DNA from: Halopelagius longus
GTDB taxonomy: Archaea; Halobacteriota; Halobacteria; Halobacteriales; Haloferacaceae
Direction: 5' to 3'
Length of the DNA stretch: 64,000 bases
Assembly (NCBI RefSeq): GCF_900100875.1
Contig: NZ_FNKQ01000001.1
Location: 930,001-994,000 of the forward strand
Shown: one piece after another, positions 52,233 to 59,698 of the stretch
Position numbering within the stretch: position 1 is the first letter of the stretch
How the letters are laid out: each line of letters starts with the position of its first letter
Made by a program: the position numbers and the translations under genes
The notes under the pieces: generated by a model
Seen by the model: the letters and a program-made list of their open reading frames with translations, nothing else
Database searches by the model: none
What the model was told of the DNA's origin: nothing

Positions 52233-53595
52233 CGCTCTCACCTCCGTCGAACTCCGTTCGGCGTGCTGTCCCCTCGTCGGCGACACCTCCGTCTGATACG
52301 GCCGTTCGAGACGTCTCCGGCCGGGACAGCGAGATGCTCGCGGCCGTCTCCTTGCGGTGGCCCAGCAGGCCTTCGGGCCGGTTGTGCATAAGCCAGATGA
52401 GGACGAGTCCCATGATGACGAGTTGGAGCTGTCGGATGCTGTCGATGGTGTAGAGGACGAACGGAAGCGGGTCCAAATTCGAGACGAGCGGTGCCACCGC
52501 CGGTCCGAATCCGTTCGGCGCGTTCGCGTTCGGGAGGACCGTATCGACGAGGTTCTTGAAGTAGCGCGGCCCCTGATAGAGGACGGCCGCGAATATCGCG
52601 CCGCCGAGGACGCTGCCGGTGTTCGACCCCGCGCCGCCGATGATGAGCGCTATCCAGACGAAGAACGTCACGCGCGGGCGGAAGAAGTTCGGCGTCACCG
52701 CGCCCTGCGTCATCAGCCAGAAGATGCCGGCCAGCCCCATCAGGGCGCACCCGAGCATGAACGACTTTATCTTGAACTCGTTCGTGTCCTTCCCGAGGGA
52801 GTTCGCCACGTCCTCGTCCTCACGAATCGCCTTGAGGACGCGTCCGAACGGCGACTCGCCGGTCCGCTTCAGGAGCCAGTAGTAGCCCGCGACCATCACC
52901 AGAAGCACCGCGCCGTAGACGAGGCCGTCGACGACGGGTTTCGGATTGTTCATCTCCAAGGAGCTCCCGAACGCGCCGACGAAGCCGAGGTAGGCGTCCC
53001 AGAGGCCGAACAGCGAGAAAAACGCCCGAATCGGCCCGGTGTAGTTCAGGATGAGTCCCGACCCGCCGCCGAAGCCGACGCGGTTGCCGAACAACTGGAA
53101 CTGCTGGAACTCGCTCGAGAGGAACGAGAAGCGGACGATTTCCGACATCGCGATGGTGACGATGGCGAGGTAGTCCGCGCGCAACCGAAGCGCCGGTAAG
53201 GCGACCACCAACCCGAGGAGGGCGGCGGCGAGCATGCCGGCGACGATGCCGACGACGAGGGGGAGGCCGAGTCCGCCCACCTGCGCCGCGCCGCCGGCCT
53301 CGTACACCGGTTTCGAGACGAGCGCCATCACGTAGACGCCGACGGCCATGAAGCCGACGATGCCGATGTTGAACAGCCCGGTGTACCCCCAGTGGAGGTT
53401 CAACGCGAGACTGAGCATCGCGAAGACGCCGATGTAGAACGTCAGCACCGCGATGGTGTTGAGTTGGCCGCGGAGCGAGTAGCCGAGGGCGAGGCCTACC
53501 GCGACGTACGCGGCGTAGACGACGGCGAGTGACGCGAGGATGAGTCCCGCGTCGCCGCCGGGCACTCGGTCCGTGAAGTCTTCTGCGACGCTCAT
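52225..53595 (-). CDS. livM: Branched-chain amino-acid-type ABC transporter permease LivM
   Basis: This 456-aa membrane permease has about ten hydrophobic segments. LNLHWGYTGLFNIGIVGFMAVG and LRADYLAIVTIAMSEIVRF are typical LivM motifs, and the cytoplasmic EAA-like loop SPFGRVLKAIREDEDVANSLG contacts the ATPase. It is longer than usual because of an acidic C-terminus. It overlaps livH by 4 bases. Confidence 0.94.
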   Translation of the reverse strand: MSVAEDFTDRVPGGDAGLILASLAVVYAAYVAVGLALGYSLRGQLNTIAVLTFYIGVFAMLSLALNLHWGYTGLFNIGIVGFMAVGVYVMALVSKPVYEAGGAAQVGGLGLPLVVGIVAGMLAAALLGLVVALPALRLRADYLAIVTIAMSEIVRFSFLSSEFQQFQLFGNRVGFGGGSGLILNYTGPIRAFFSLFGLWDAYLGFVGAFGSSLEMNNPKPVVDGLVYGAVLLVMVAGYYWLLKRTGESPFGRVLKAIREDEDVANSLGKDTNEFKIKSFMLGCALMGLAGIFWLMTQGAVTPNFFRPRVTFFVWIALIIGGAGSNTGSVLGGAIFAAVLYQGPRYFKNLVDTVLPNANAPNGFGPAVAPLVSNLDPLPFVLYTIDSIRQLQLVIMGLVLIWLMHNRPEGLLGHRKETAASISLSRPETSRTAVSDGGVADEGTARRTEFDGGESDE

Positions 53596-54698
53596 GCCGT
53601 CGACCTCCCGCTGAAGAGCCCTTCAGGTTTCACGAGCAGGATGAGTATCATCACGACGAACGCCGCCGCGCGGGCGAACGCAGAAGGTATCCAGATGACG
53701 GACAGCGACGCCGTGAGACCGATGACGAGTCCGCCCGCGATGGCTCCGTAGACGGAGCCGATGCCGCCGAGGATGACCGCCGCGAAGATGAGAAGCAACA
53801 GGAGCCATCCGTCGTTGAAGCCGAGCGTCCCCTTCCAGAGGATGAACGTGTAGCCCGCGACGCCGGTGAGGCCGCCGCCGATGATCCACACCGACCGGAC
53901 GACCCGTTCCGTCGGGATGCCGGTGACGCGCGCGAGGTCCTCGTTGTCGGACATCGCCCGCATCGCCTTCCCGAGTTTCGTCCGCTGAAGGAGCAGGTGG
54001 ACGCCGAGCATCAGGCCGCCCGCGACGACGGCCAGCGTCAGGTCGTGCATGTTGATTCGGACCGCGCCGTCGACGAAGTACAGCGAGAACGACGGCGGTT
54101 GCGCGGTCGTCCCTCGCACGTCGGACCCGAAGACGAACTGCATCAGGTACCGGAGCGCGAAGGCGATGCCGATGCTGGTGATGAGAAGGGTGATTCCGTC
54201 CTCGTCCCGAATCGGACGGAAGACGGTTCGGTCGACGACCAACGAGAGCGCGACGGTGCAGACGCCCGCCGCGAACAGACCGAGGACGATAGCGAGCGGC
54301 GTCGACGTGATGCCGATATCGAGCGTCCCGCCGTACACCGACCCTCCGGCCCCGACGAGGAGGAGTGCGCCGATGTCGGCCCGCCCGAGTCCGGCGACGA
54401 GGTACGTCGTCGCCCACCCGGAGAACGCCCCGGCGGTGATGTAGTCGCCGTGAGCGAAGTTCGCGAAGTTCAGGATGCTGTACGTCATCGACAGTCCGAT
54501 ACTCGCCAGACCGATAACCAGCCCGCGCATGACCCCGTCCCAGACGAGAGACCCCACGTCGCTGAACGCGGTTCGGCCGGTCGCCAACCCGACGAGTAGA
54601 TCCACCGCCAACAGGACGGCGATGAACCCCACTGCGAGGGCGAACGGACGGTCCACCGCGAACCGGCGTCCGCGCGAGTATGTTTCAGCAATCCCCAT
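53592..54698 (-). CDS. livH: Branched-chain amino-acid-type ABC transporter permease LivH
   Basis: This 368-aa permease has many membrane segments, the LivH-type FAHGDYITAGAFSGWATTYLV and the ATPase-contact loop TKLGKAMRAMSDNEDLARVTG. Start MGIAETYSRGRRFAVDRPF at 54698. A Shine-Dalgarno-like GAGGA lies just upstream. It is the first gene of livH-livM-livG-livF-creatininase; the SBP gene is not in this operon. Confidence 0.94.
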   Translation of the reverse strand: MGIAETYSRGRRFAVDRPFALAVGFIAVLLAVDLLVGLATGRTAFSDVGSLVWDGVMRGLVIGLASIGLSMTYSILNFANFAHGDYITAGAFSGWATTYLVAGLGRADIGALLLVGAGGSVYGGTLDIGITSTPLAIVLGLFAAGVCTVALSLVVDRTVFRPIRDEDGITLLITSIGIAFALRYLMQFVFGSDVRGTTAQPPSFSLYFVDGAVRINMHDLTLAVVAGGLMLGVHLLLQRTKLGKAMRAMSDNEDLARVTGIPTERVVRSVWIIGGGLTGVAGYTFILWKGTLGFNDGWLLLLLIFAAVILGGIGSVYGAIAGGLVIGLTASLSVIWIPSAFARAAAFVVMILILLVKPEGLFSGRSTA

Positions 54699-54734
54699 TG
54701 ATAACTATCCTCACGCTATGTGCGAACGTGATTG

Positions 54735-54745
54735 AGTGATAAGTC
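54735..54745 (-). promoter_or_regulatory. Probable promoter of the livHMGF operon
   Basis: The TATA-like ACTTATCAC on the minus strand is centred about 42 bases before the livH ATG. A short leader then carries a purine-rich Shine-Dalgarno-like GAGGA before the start codon. Confidence 0.5.
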
Positions 54746-54869
54746 TTTCTTCACACGTTGGGAATTCGCGGTAAAATGTGACAGTACCGTGCGAGGAACC
54801 GGGAAATCGGTCGGTTTCGAACGTCGCCGAGGAGTAGTTCTATCGCACCCGCGTCCGAAACGGGGACCG

Positions 54870-55385
54870 ATGAGGGAAGCCGACGAGGGGTCCGCGCCGA
54901 ACACCGCAGTCGTCGACCGGCCGTCGATGGACGAGGTAGACGCCGTCGCCGACATGTGGGTGGATCTGGCCGCGAGTCAACGGACGTACCGATCGCACAT
55001 CCGCGGCCCGGAGAACAGGGAGACGATTCGGGACGCGTTGGCGCGGCACGTCGTCACCGACGGCCTGCGGGTCGCCCGGATGGACGACGAGATCGTCGGG
55101 TTCGTCATGTTCGGCCTCGAACGCGGCGAGTACGTCCAGGACGTGACCCGCGGCGTCGTCCGCAACATCTACGTCGAACCGGCGGCGCGGAACCGCGGCA
55201 TCGGGTCGGAACTGCTCTCGACCGCCGAGCGCGAACTCCGCGACGCCGACGCTGAGGTGATAACGCTCGACGTGATGGCCGGAAACGAGGCGGCGCGACG
55301 CTTCTACGAACGACACGGATACAGCCCGCACCGCGTCGAAATCGAGAAACGGGTCGAAAGCGATACACACTCAAAGGAGGACTGA
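54870..55385 (+). CDS. GNAT-family N-acetyltransferase
   Basis: This 171-aa protein has the GNAT acetyl-CoA motif RNIYVEPAARNRGIGSELLS (about residues 100-119) and the C-terminal EVITLDVMAGNEAARRFYERHGY. It is a small-molecule or protein N-acetyltransferase of unknown substrate. The start at 54870 (MREADEGSAPNTAV) is chosen because the 46 upstream codons cross the promoter region and are not GNAT-like. It precedes tRNA-Thr by 15 bases. Confidence 0.87.
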   Translation: MREADEGSAPNTAVVDRPSMDEVDAVADMWVDLAASQRTYRSHIRGPENRETIRDALARHVVTDGLRVARMDDEIVGFVMFGLERGEYVQDVTRGVVRNIYVEPAARNRGIGSELLSTAERELRDADAEVITLDVMAGNEAARRFYERHGYSPHRVEIEKRVESDTHSKED

Positions 55386-55400
55386 CTACTCCGAATCGCG

Positions 55401-55473
55401 CCAGGGGAGCATGGGCGGTTCATGCACTCGACTTGTAATCGAGACTTCCGGGGTTCAAATCCCCGCCCTGGCT
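55401..55473 (+). tRNA. tRNA-Thr (anticodon TGT)
   Basis: This 73-base tRNA has the acceptor GCCAGGG/CCCTGGC with discriminator T, and an anticodon stem CTCGA/TCGAG around CTTGTAA (anticodon TGT). The T-arm is CGGGG-TTCAAAT-CCCCG. It follows the GNAT gene closely. Confidence 0.95.
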
Positions 55474-55567
55474 CTCCTGTCCGAGCGATAGACGCCGTCT
55501 ACTTCCTCCGTGGCCCCCACGGCACTCAGAACGCGACGGAAACGCGGCGACGCCGCCCTCTTGCGGG

Positions 55568-55993
55568 TCAGCGGTTCGAGTGGTCCCTGTCGCGGGGAGC
55601 GAGCAGGATGAGCGCACCCGGAATCGAAAGCGCCATCAGCTTCATCGGGTTCTGTCGGATGTCGAAGTCCGGGTCGAGCGGTTCGCTCTGTAGGTCCGTG
55701 ATGCGGAGACACGAGTAGTAGACGACCACGTGCGTGATGACGTACGCGAAGACGCACGGGACGATGATGGGGTAGCGTACGCCGAGGTGGATGGCCAGCA
55801 CGTCGAACAGTATCGCGGTGACCGAGGAGACGGCGATGAAGTCGCCGATTTGGAGGCTGACGCCGGTGAAGGCGGTCACCGTGCTATCGACGAGTGAAGT
55901 CGTGTACGGGGTGTAGACGAACGCCGTCGCGACGCTGAGCCCTACGAGACAAGCGCCGGCGACGAGGCCTACGATTGGATACACGTACTCCAT
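55568..55993 (-). CDS. Four-helix membrane protein of unknown function
   Basis: This 141-aa protein begins MEYVYPIVGLVAGACLVGLS and has about four hydrophobic segments (residues 4-28, 45-66, 72-92, 115-130) with a polar loop DLQSEPLDPDFDIRQNP. No domain was recognised. The ATG at 55993 fits a TATA box at 56021-56030. An inverted repeat stands between the TATA box and the start. Confidence 0.72.
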   Translation of the reverse strand: MEYVYPIVGLVAGACLVGLSVATAFVYTPYTTSLVDSTVTAFTGVSLQIGDFIAVSSVTAILFDVLAIHLGVRYPIIVPCVFAYVITHVVVYYSCLRITDLQSEPLDPDFDIRQNPMKLMALSIPGALILLAPRDRDHSNR

Positions 55994-56001
55994 TCTCACA
56001 G

Positions 56002-56018
56002 TGTCGGACTATCCGACA
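56002..56018. promoter_or_regulatory. Inverted repeat TGTCGGA-CTA-TCCGACA, candidate operator
   Basis: Seven-base perfect arms with a 3-base spacer lie between the TATA-like element (56021-56030) and the start codon (55993) of the membrane protein. Such a position suits a repressor binding at the transcription start. Confidence 0.5.
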
Positions 56019-56020
56019 GG

Positions 56021-56030
56021 ATATAGTATT
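56021..56030 (-). promoter_or_regulatory. Probable TATA box of the four-helix membrane protein gene
   Basis: The minus strand reads AATACTATAT, centred about 30 bases before the ATG at 55993. Confidence 0.5.
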
Positions 56031-56068
56031 TCCCTTCTGCTATCAGAACTGATTCCCACGCGTACGGG

Positions 56069-57148
56069 CTACCGGTCGGCGTCTCCGGCCGCCGGTCCGT
56101 TCGGTTCGGCGGGGCCGTTTCCTCGCCCGTTCTCGCCGTTCCCGTCGTCGGCCTCGTCGCCTTCGGTAGTGGTCGTCTCGTTCCCTCGGGCGACGTCCTT
56201 CTCTCCGGGGCCGGTGCCGTTCGCGCCGCGGTGACCCGGAGCGTCAGCGGACCGACCGGGGAGGTCCCTCACCGTGAGGTTCCCGGTGAGGGTGCCGGTG
56301 ACGTTCCAGTCGGCGTCGCTCCGGCCGGGGGCGTCCCCGGCGTTCGGACCGCGTTCGGGGTGCTTCGCCGAGGGTGGGCCGCGCTCGGAGTCGTTCGCCG
56401 AGGGCGGACCGCGTTCGCCCGTCTGGCCCGGGGCGCGTTCTCGGCCGTTCCCTCGTCCCTTCTTGTCGTCCTCGTCGTCGTCCGCGAGTCCGTTCCCGAC
56501 GTTCGGTCCGGCGATGCGCCGCGCGATGTCGGACACCTCGTCGCCGGAGAGGTTGCGCGCGTCGCTTCGCAGTCGTTCGACCTCCTCGGAGTCGATGCCG
56601 TTCGCTCGCTTTGCGTCGGCGGGCAGTTCACGCGCCACGTCGGACGACCGGTTCAGGAGCCGTTGGAGCGACCGTATCTCCGCCGTCAGTCGGGCCGCCT
56701 GCGCCTGATACCGCCCTCGGGAGAGGTTCCCCGCCTCGTGGGCGTTACGGAGTTCGCTCCGGCGTTCCCGGAGCGTTTCGAGTCGCTCTCTGCTCTCGTT
56801 CAGTTGGTCGGCGACGACGCGCGCCTTCGAGTCGTTGCTCGCCGCGTTCGACACGCGCTGCTCGAACGACCGGGAGTCGAGTTCGCCGTCGATTTCGGCC
56901 TGTTGAACGGCCACGACGCCGGCGAGTTGCTCGCCCGGTGCGATGCCGTCGGACCCGTTTTCGCCCGTCGAGTCGTTCGCCGTCGTCTCGTTCGCCCCGG
57001 TGTCTGTCGTCGCGTTCCCCGTCTCCGTCGTCTCCGTCGTCGTCGCACTCGTCTGCGTCGAAGTCGCTTGGGTTCCGGCGGCGACGCCGGCCGGAACGGT
57101 TGCGACGACGACGAGTACGGCCACGAGGAGCGCAGTCAGTCGCCTCAT
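56069..57148 (-). CDS. Secreted Thr/Gly-rich helical protein (DUF7096-like)
   Basis: This 359-aa protein has a signal peptide (MRRLTALLVAVLVVVATVPA), a Thr/Glu-rich stretch (residues 25-75) and a central charged helical region (AEIDGELDSRSFEQRV, RERLETLRERRSELRNAHEA) likely to form a coiled coil. A Gly/Asn/Pro-rich acidic tail follows, with short repeats (ERGPPSAN/ERGPPSAK). It looks like a haloarchaeal secreted family often placed before a membrane-anchored HTH protein. No enzyme motif is seen. Confidence 0.72.
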   Translation of the reverse strand: MRRLTALLVAVLVVVATVPAGVAAGTQATSTQTSATTTETTETGNATTDTGANETTANDSTGENGSDGIAPGEQLAGVVAVQQAEIDGELDSRSFEQRVSNAASNDSKARVVADQLNESRERLETLRERRSELRNAHEAGNLSRGRYQAQAARLTAEIRSLQRLLNRSSDVARELPADAKRANGIDSEEVERLRSDARNLSGDEVSDIARRIAGPNVGNGLADDDEDDKKGRGNGRERAPGQTGERGPPSANDSERGPPSAKHPERGPNAGDAPGRSDADWNVTGTLTGNLTVRDLPGRSADAPGHRGANGTGPGEKDVARGNETTTTEGDEADDGNGENGRGNGPAEPNGPAAGDADR

Positions 57149-57171
57149 CTCGTCTCTCCGTACTAGCCGGA

Positions 57172-57182
57172 CGGACATATAC
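57172..57182 (-). promoter_or_regulatory. Probable TATA box of the secreted protein gene
   Basis: The minus strand reads GTGTATATGTC, centred about 29 bases before the ATG at 57148, consistent with a leaderless transcript. Confidence 0.5.
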
Positions 57183-57295
57183 ACCGACTATCTTCGTCCG
57201 GGTTTAGCCCCAATCAATCGGATTTGAAGGTCGCCGCCGTCGTGCGGTTAGTGGCTATTAAAATCAGATAGCTGACGTAAACGGTCGAAAGGTTC

Positions 57296-58582
57296 TTATT
57301 CGGAGTCGAGTCCGTCGTCCTCGTCGCCCTCCCCGTCCTCGTCGTCGTCGGGCAACACGAGGACGTTCTCGCGGCCGAGTCGGAACGCGTCGAGCGTCCC
57401 TTCGTCCCGCATCCTCCGGACGACCTGGCTCGTCTTGGCGTCGGTCCAGTCCAACGTCCCGGCGACCTCCTGTTGTTTCAACCGGCCGCCCTCGTGTTCG
57501 ATGAGGGCCAACACGCACTCCTCGTTGCTCAGCAGTTCGTCCTCCCAGGGCATCTGGTCCTCGTCGGTTCCGTCTTCGGCCTCGGAGGCGCCGTCTCCGC
57601 TCTCGCCGCCGGCGTCGTCGCCACCGCTCTCGTCGCCGTCCGCGTCGTCCTCGGCGGCCGAACCGTCCGTCGAGGGGGATACGTCGGTGGCGTCGGCGGG
57701 TGCACCGCCGCCGACGGCCCCGTCGTCCCTTCCGCCGCCGGCCGCCTCCGCCGCGCGCGTGTTCGGACCCGCCTCGTCTCCGTCGTCGTACCGGCGGTAC
57801 AGCATCCACCCGCCCCCGGAGACGACGCCGACGACGAGAAGTCCGAGTGCGCCGAGGAGGGCGAAGTCGTTCTGGGAGGACGCGCCGTCGCCGCCGGTCG
57901 TCGGCGTCTCGGACGGCGACGGTGAACCGGCCGGCGACGACTCCGCGAGGAGAAGCGTCGGTTCGCCCGGGCCGAAGTCGAGGGGGCCGTTCCAGACGAC
58001 GCTTCGCGCCCGTCGGTCGTCCGGGCCGGGCGACACCGACTCGACTTCGTACCCCTCGGGCCACGTCATGAGGAGCGAGGTTTCGCCGTCGAGGAAGAAG
58101 CCCGCGAGGGCGTCGCCCGCCCGAATCCGTCCGTCCTCCACCGCGGCGAAGTTCGTCCACGTGAACGAGTACGTGATGATGCCGTACTCCTGCGGCAGTT
58201 GCTGTCGGGAGGTGGAGACGCTGACGTTCTGGACGGTCATCGACCGCCCGGTGGCGTTCTCGGCCGTCGACGCCGTCGCGTTCATCCGCGACCGGAAGTC
58301 GGAGACGTAGGACGACTCGTTGGCCTCGATGTCGCTTCGGACCGACTCGAACGCCTCCGTCTTGTTCTCCTCGTCCAGTCGGACGCGGTACTCGACTTCC
58401 CACTCCGCGGTGCCGTCGGGTTGGAGGGCGACGCGGAGGGAGACGTCGTCGGGGGCGATCTGCGTCCCCGCGATGGTCGCCGTCGATTGGGCGGACGCGG
58501 GGTTCGGGACGCCGCCGAAGACGAGTGCGACGGCGAGGAGAACGACGAGAGCGCGCGTCGTTCGTGATTCGAGACGAGTCAT
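57296..58582 (-). CDS. Membrane-anchored winged-helix regulator-like protein
   Basis: This 428-aa protein has a signal peptide (residues 1-31), a predicted extracellular domain to about residue 250 (VSLRVALQPDGTAEWEVEYR, SVSPGPDDRRARSVVWNGPL), one transmembrane helix (FALLGALGLLVVGVVSGGGW) and a long acidic linker. A C-terminal winged-helix segment follows (CVLALIEHEGGRLKQQEVAG, then TSQVVRRMRDEGTLDAFRLG). So the DNA-binding domain would be cytoplasmic and the sensor outside. Target genes are unknown. It lies upstream of the secreted protein gene on the same strand. Confidence 0.83.
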   Translation of the reverse strand: MTRLESRTTRALVVLLAVALVFGGVPNPASAQSTATIAGTQIAPDDVSLRVALQPDGTAEWEVEYRVRLDEENKTEAFESVRSDIEANESSYVSDFRSRMNATASTAENATGRSMTVQNVSVSTSRQQLPQEYGIITYSFTWTNFAAVEDGRIRAGDALAGFFLDGETSLLMTWPEGYEVESVSPGPDDRRARSVVWNGPLDFGPGEPTLLLAESSPAGSPSPSETPTTGGDGASSQNDFALLGALGLLVVGVVSGGGWMLYRRYDDGDEAGPNTRAAEAAGGGRDDGAVGGGAPADATDVSPSTDGSAAEDDADGDESGGDDAGGESGDGASEAEDGTDEDQMPWEDELLSNEECVLALIEHEGGRLKQQEVAGTLDWTDAKTSQVVRRMRDEGTLDAFRLGRENVLVLPDDDEDGEGDEDDGLDSE

Positions 58583-58791
58583 TTCGGCGGAAATCGAACG
58601 GGGGGGCACAAACCACTTCCGCAACGGAGCGACTGGCGGACGCACCGCGCCGATGGTGTCATTCGGTTCACAGGACGTCCGACGAATCGAACGGGCGTCT
58701 GCGCCGTCTCGCGTCCGTCTGACGCGCCCGCAGAACCGTCCAGCGGCGCTCTCGGCTGATACTCGCCGTCGGCTGCTGAAACTGGGGCGAA

Positions 58792-58800
58792 GGTTTATAG
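58792..58800 (+). promoter_or_regulatory. Probable TATA box of the small zinc-ribbon gene
   Basis: The element ggtttatag lies about 33 bases before the ATG at 58829. Confidence 0.45.
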
Positions 58801-58828
58801 CAAACAGGTATAAGAGATTAGACGCCCC

Positions 58829-58987
58829 ATGCCCGAGTGTCAGAACTGCGGTTCGTTCGTGACGCCCGCTTACGCGCGCGTTTTTGCCCCGACGAACATG
58901 GACGACCCCCGCGTCTGTCCGTACTGCGAAGATATGGTTAGAGACGGTGCGGACGTGAGAAAGGCCCGTTCTCCGCGAAACTCCTGA
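58829..58987 (+). CDS. Small two-CxxC zinc-ribbon protein (DUF7563-like)
   Basis: This 52-aa protein begins MPECQNCGSFVTPAYARVFA and contains DDPRVCPYCEDMVRDGADV. The two C-x2-C pairs (residues 4-7 and 31-34) should bind zinc. It resembles small haloarchaeal DUF7563 proteins. It is too short for a usual length cut-off but has a promoter box in place, and its stop is only 9 bases from the convergent wHTH stop. Confidence 0.78.
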   Translation: MPECQNCGSFVTPAYARVFAPTNMDDPRVCPYCEDMVRDGADVRKARSPRNS

Positions 58988-58996
58988 CGTACCGCG

Positions 58997-59233
58997 TCAG
59001 GCGATTCTGTACCGCTCGGCGTCCTGATCGACGAGTCCTCGCTCGCATAGGGTGCTGAGAATGCTGTACAGGGAGAGCTTCTTCATCTCCAATCCATTCT
59101 GTAAGTCCGTTATCGAGGCGTCGCCCTGCGTGGAGAGATAGAGGTAGACGAGTTTCGCTCGGGGCGACTCCAGTTCCGCGGGGACCGTCGGAAGACCTGT
59201 GCCGGAGGACGAGTTGGACATGGACCGTTGCAT
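58997..59233 (-). CDS. Small winged-helix protein
   Basis: This 78-aa protein has a wHTH core: SPRAKLVYLYLSTQGDASIT, DLQNGLEMKKLSLYSILSTL and CERGLVDQDAERYRI, with an N-terminal Ser-rich tail. It is probably a small DNA-binding regulator. Two ATGs (59233 and 59221) are possible. The A/T-rich box at 59261-59270 fits a nearly leaderless start at 59233. Confidence 0.78.
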   Translation of the reverse strand: MQRSMSNSSSGTGLPTVPAELESPRAKLVYLYLSTQGDASITDLQNGLEMKKLSLYSILSTLCERGLVDQDAERYRIA

Positions 59234-59260
59234 AGTTGTTACCGACCGATTGGGTTCGAC

Positions 59261-59270
59261 GATAATAAAA
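59261..59270 (-). promoter_or_regulatory. Probable TATA box of the small winged-helix gene
   Basis: The minus strand reads TTTTATTATC, centred about 32 bases before the ATG at 59233. Confidence 0.5.
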
Positions 59271-59495
59271 CCAATCCACGACGATTGTCGAAGTGGTGGG
59301 ATCGGGGAACGGGAGGGAGCGTCCGTCTCGGAGGGGAACTCGGAAACTGTCAGGGATATTCACGGCCGTACCGCCGTCGTTTCCCCGTCGAATTTTCGAC
59401 TACCGACGAGAGTCGGTTCGACGGGGGCCGCGAGCGCTACGAGTGGGAAGTCGTTCGGGGGCAGACGGAGCGCGTCCGAACCGAATCGGCGGAAG

Positions 59496-59589
59496 TGGAA
59501 GGGGCGGGAGTCGAACCACGCGAAGCCGTACTCCGGGCGGCCGCGGAGCGGTCGCCGTCGGAGACGCTCTACCACTGAGCTACCCTTCC
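59496..59589 (-). tRNA. tRNA-like element without a clear anticodon loop (possible tRNA pseudogene or intron-bearing tRNA)
   Basis: This 94-base element has a perfect acceptor GGAAGGG/CCCTTCC, discriminator A, a good D-arm GCTC-AGTGGTA-GAGC and a TTCGACT T-loop. The T-stem pairs poorly in standard register. Where the anticodon arm should be, CTCCG pairs with CGGAG and encloses a second, inner hairpin (GGCGACCGC/GCGGCCGCC with one mismatch and loop TCC). There is no U33-bearing seven-base loop at the normal place. It may be a decayed tRNA, an intron-containing tRNA, or a tRNA-like RNA. It lies between the small wHTH gene and sdhA. Confidence 0.45.
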
Positions 59590-59698
59590 TGTCTCGGGGT
59601 AGGAGAGAACGGCACAAATATCCTCGGTGGGTCGCGCGGGGTGTTCGACGTTCGGTCGGTCGAAGGGCGAAACGGCCCCCGGATGGGAAAAACGGAGT

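Noticed and set aside
54732-54869. N-terminal extension of the GNAT gene
   Set aside because: It overlaps the livH promoter and has no GNAT features; the ATG at 54870 is used.
59496-59589. Selenocysteine or standard tRNA
   Set aside because: No UCA anticodon, no long acceptor or D-stem of selenocysteine tRNA, and no seven-base anticodon loop, so it was listed only as tRNA-like.
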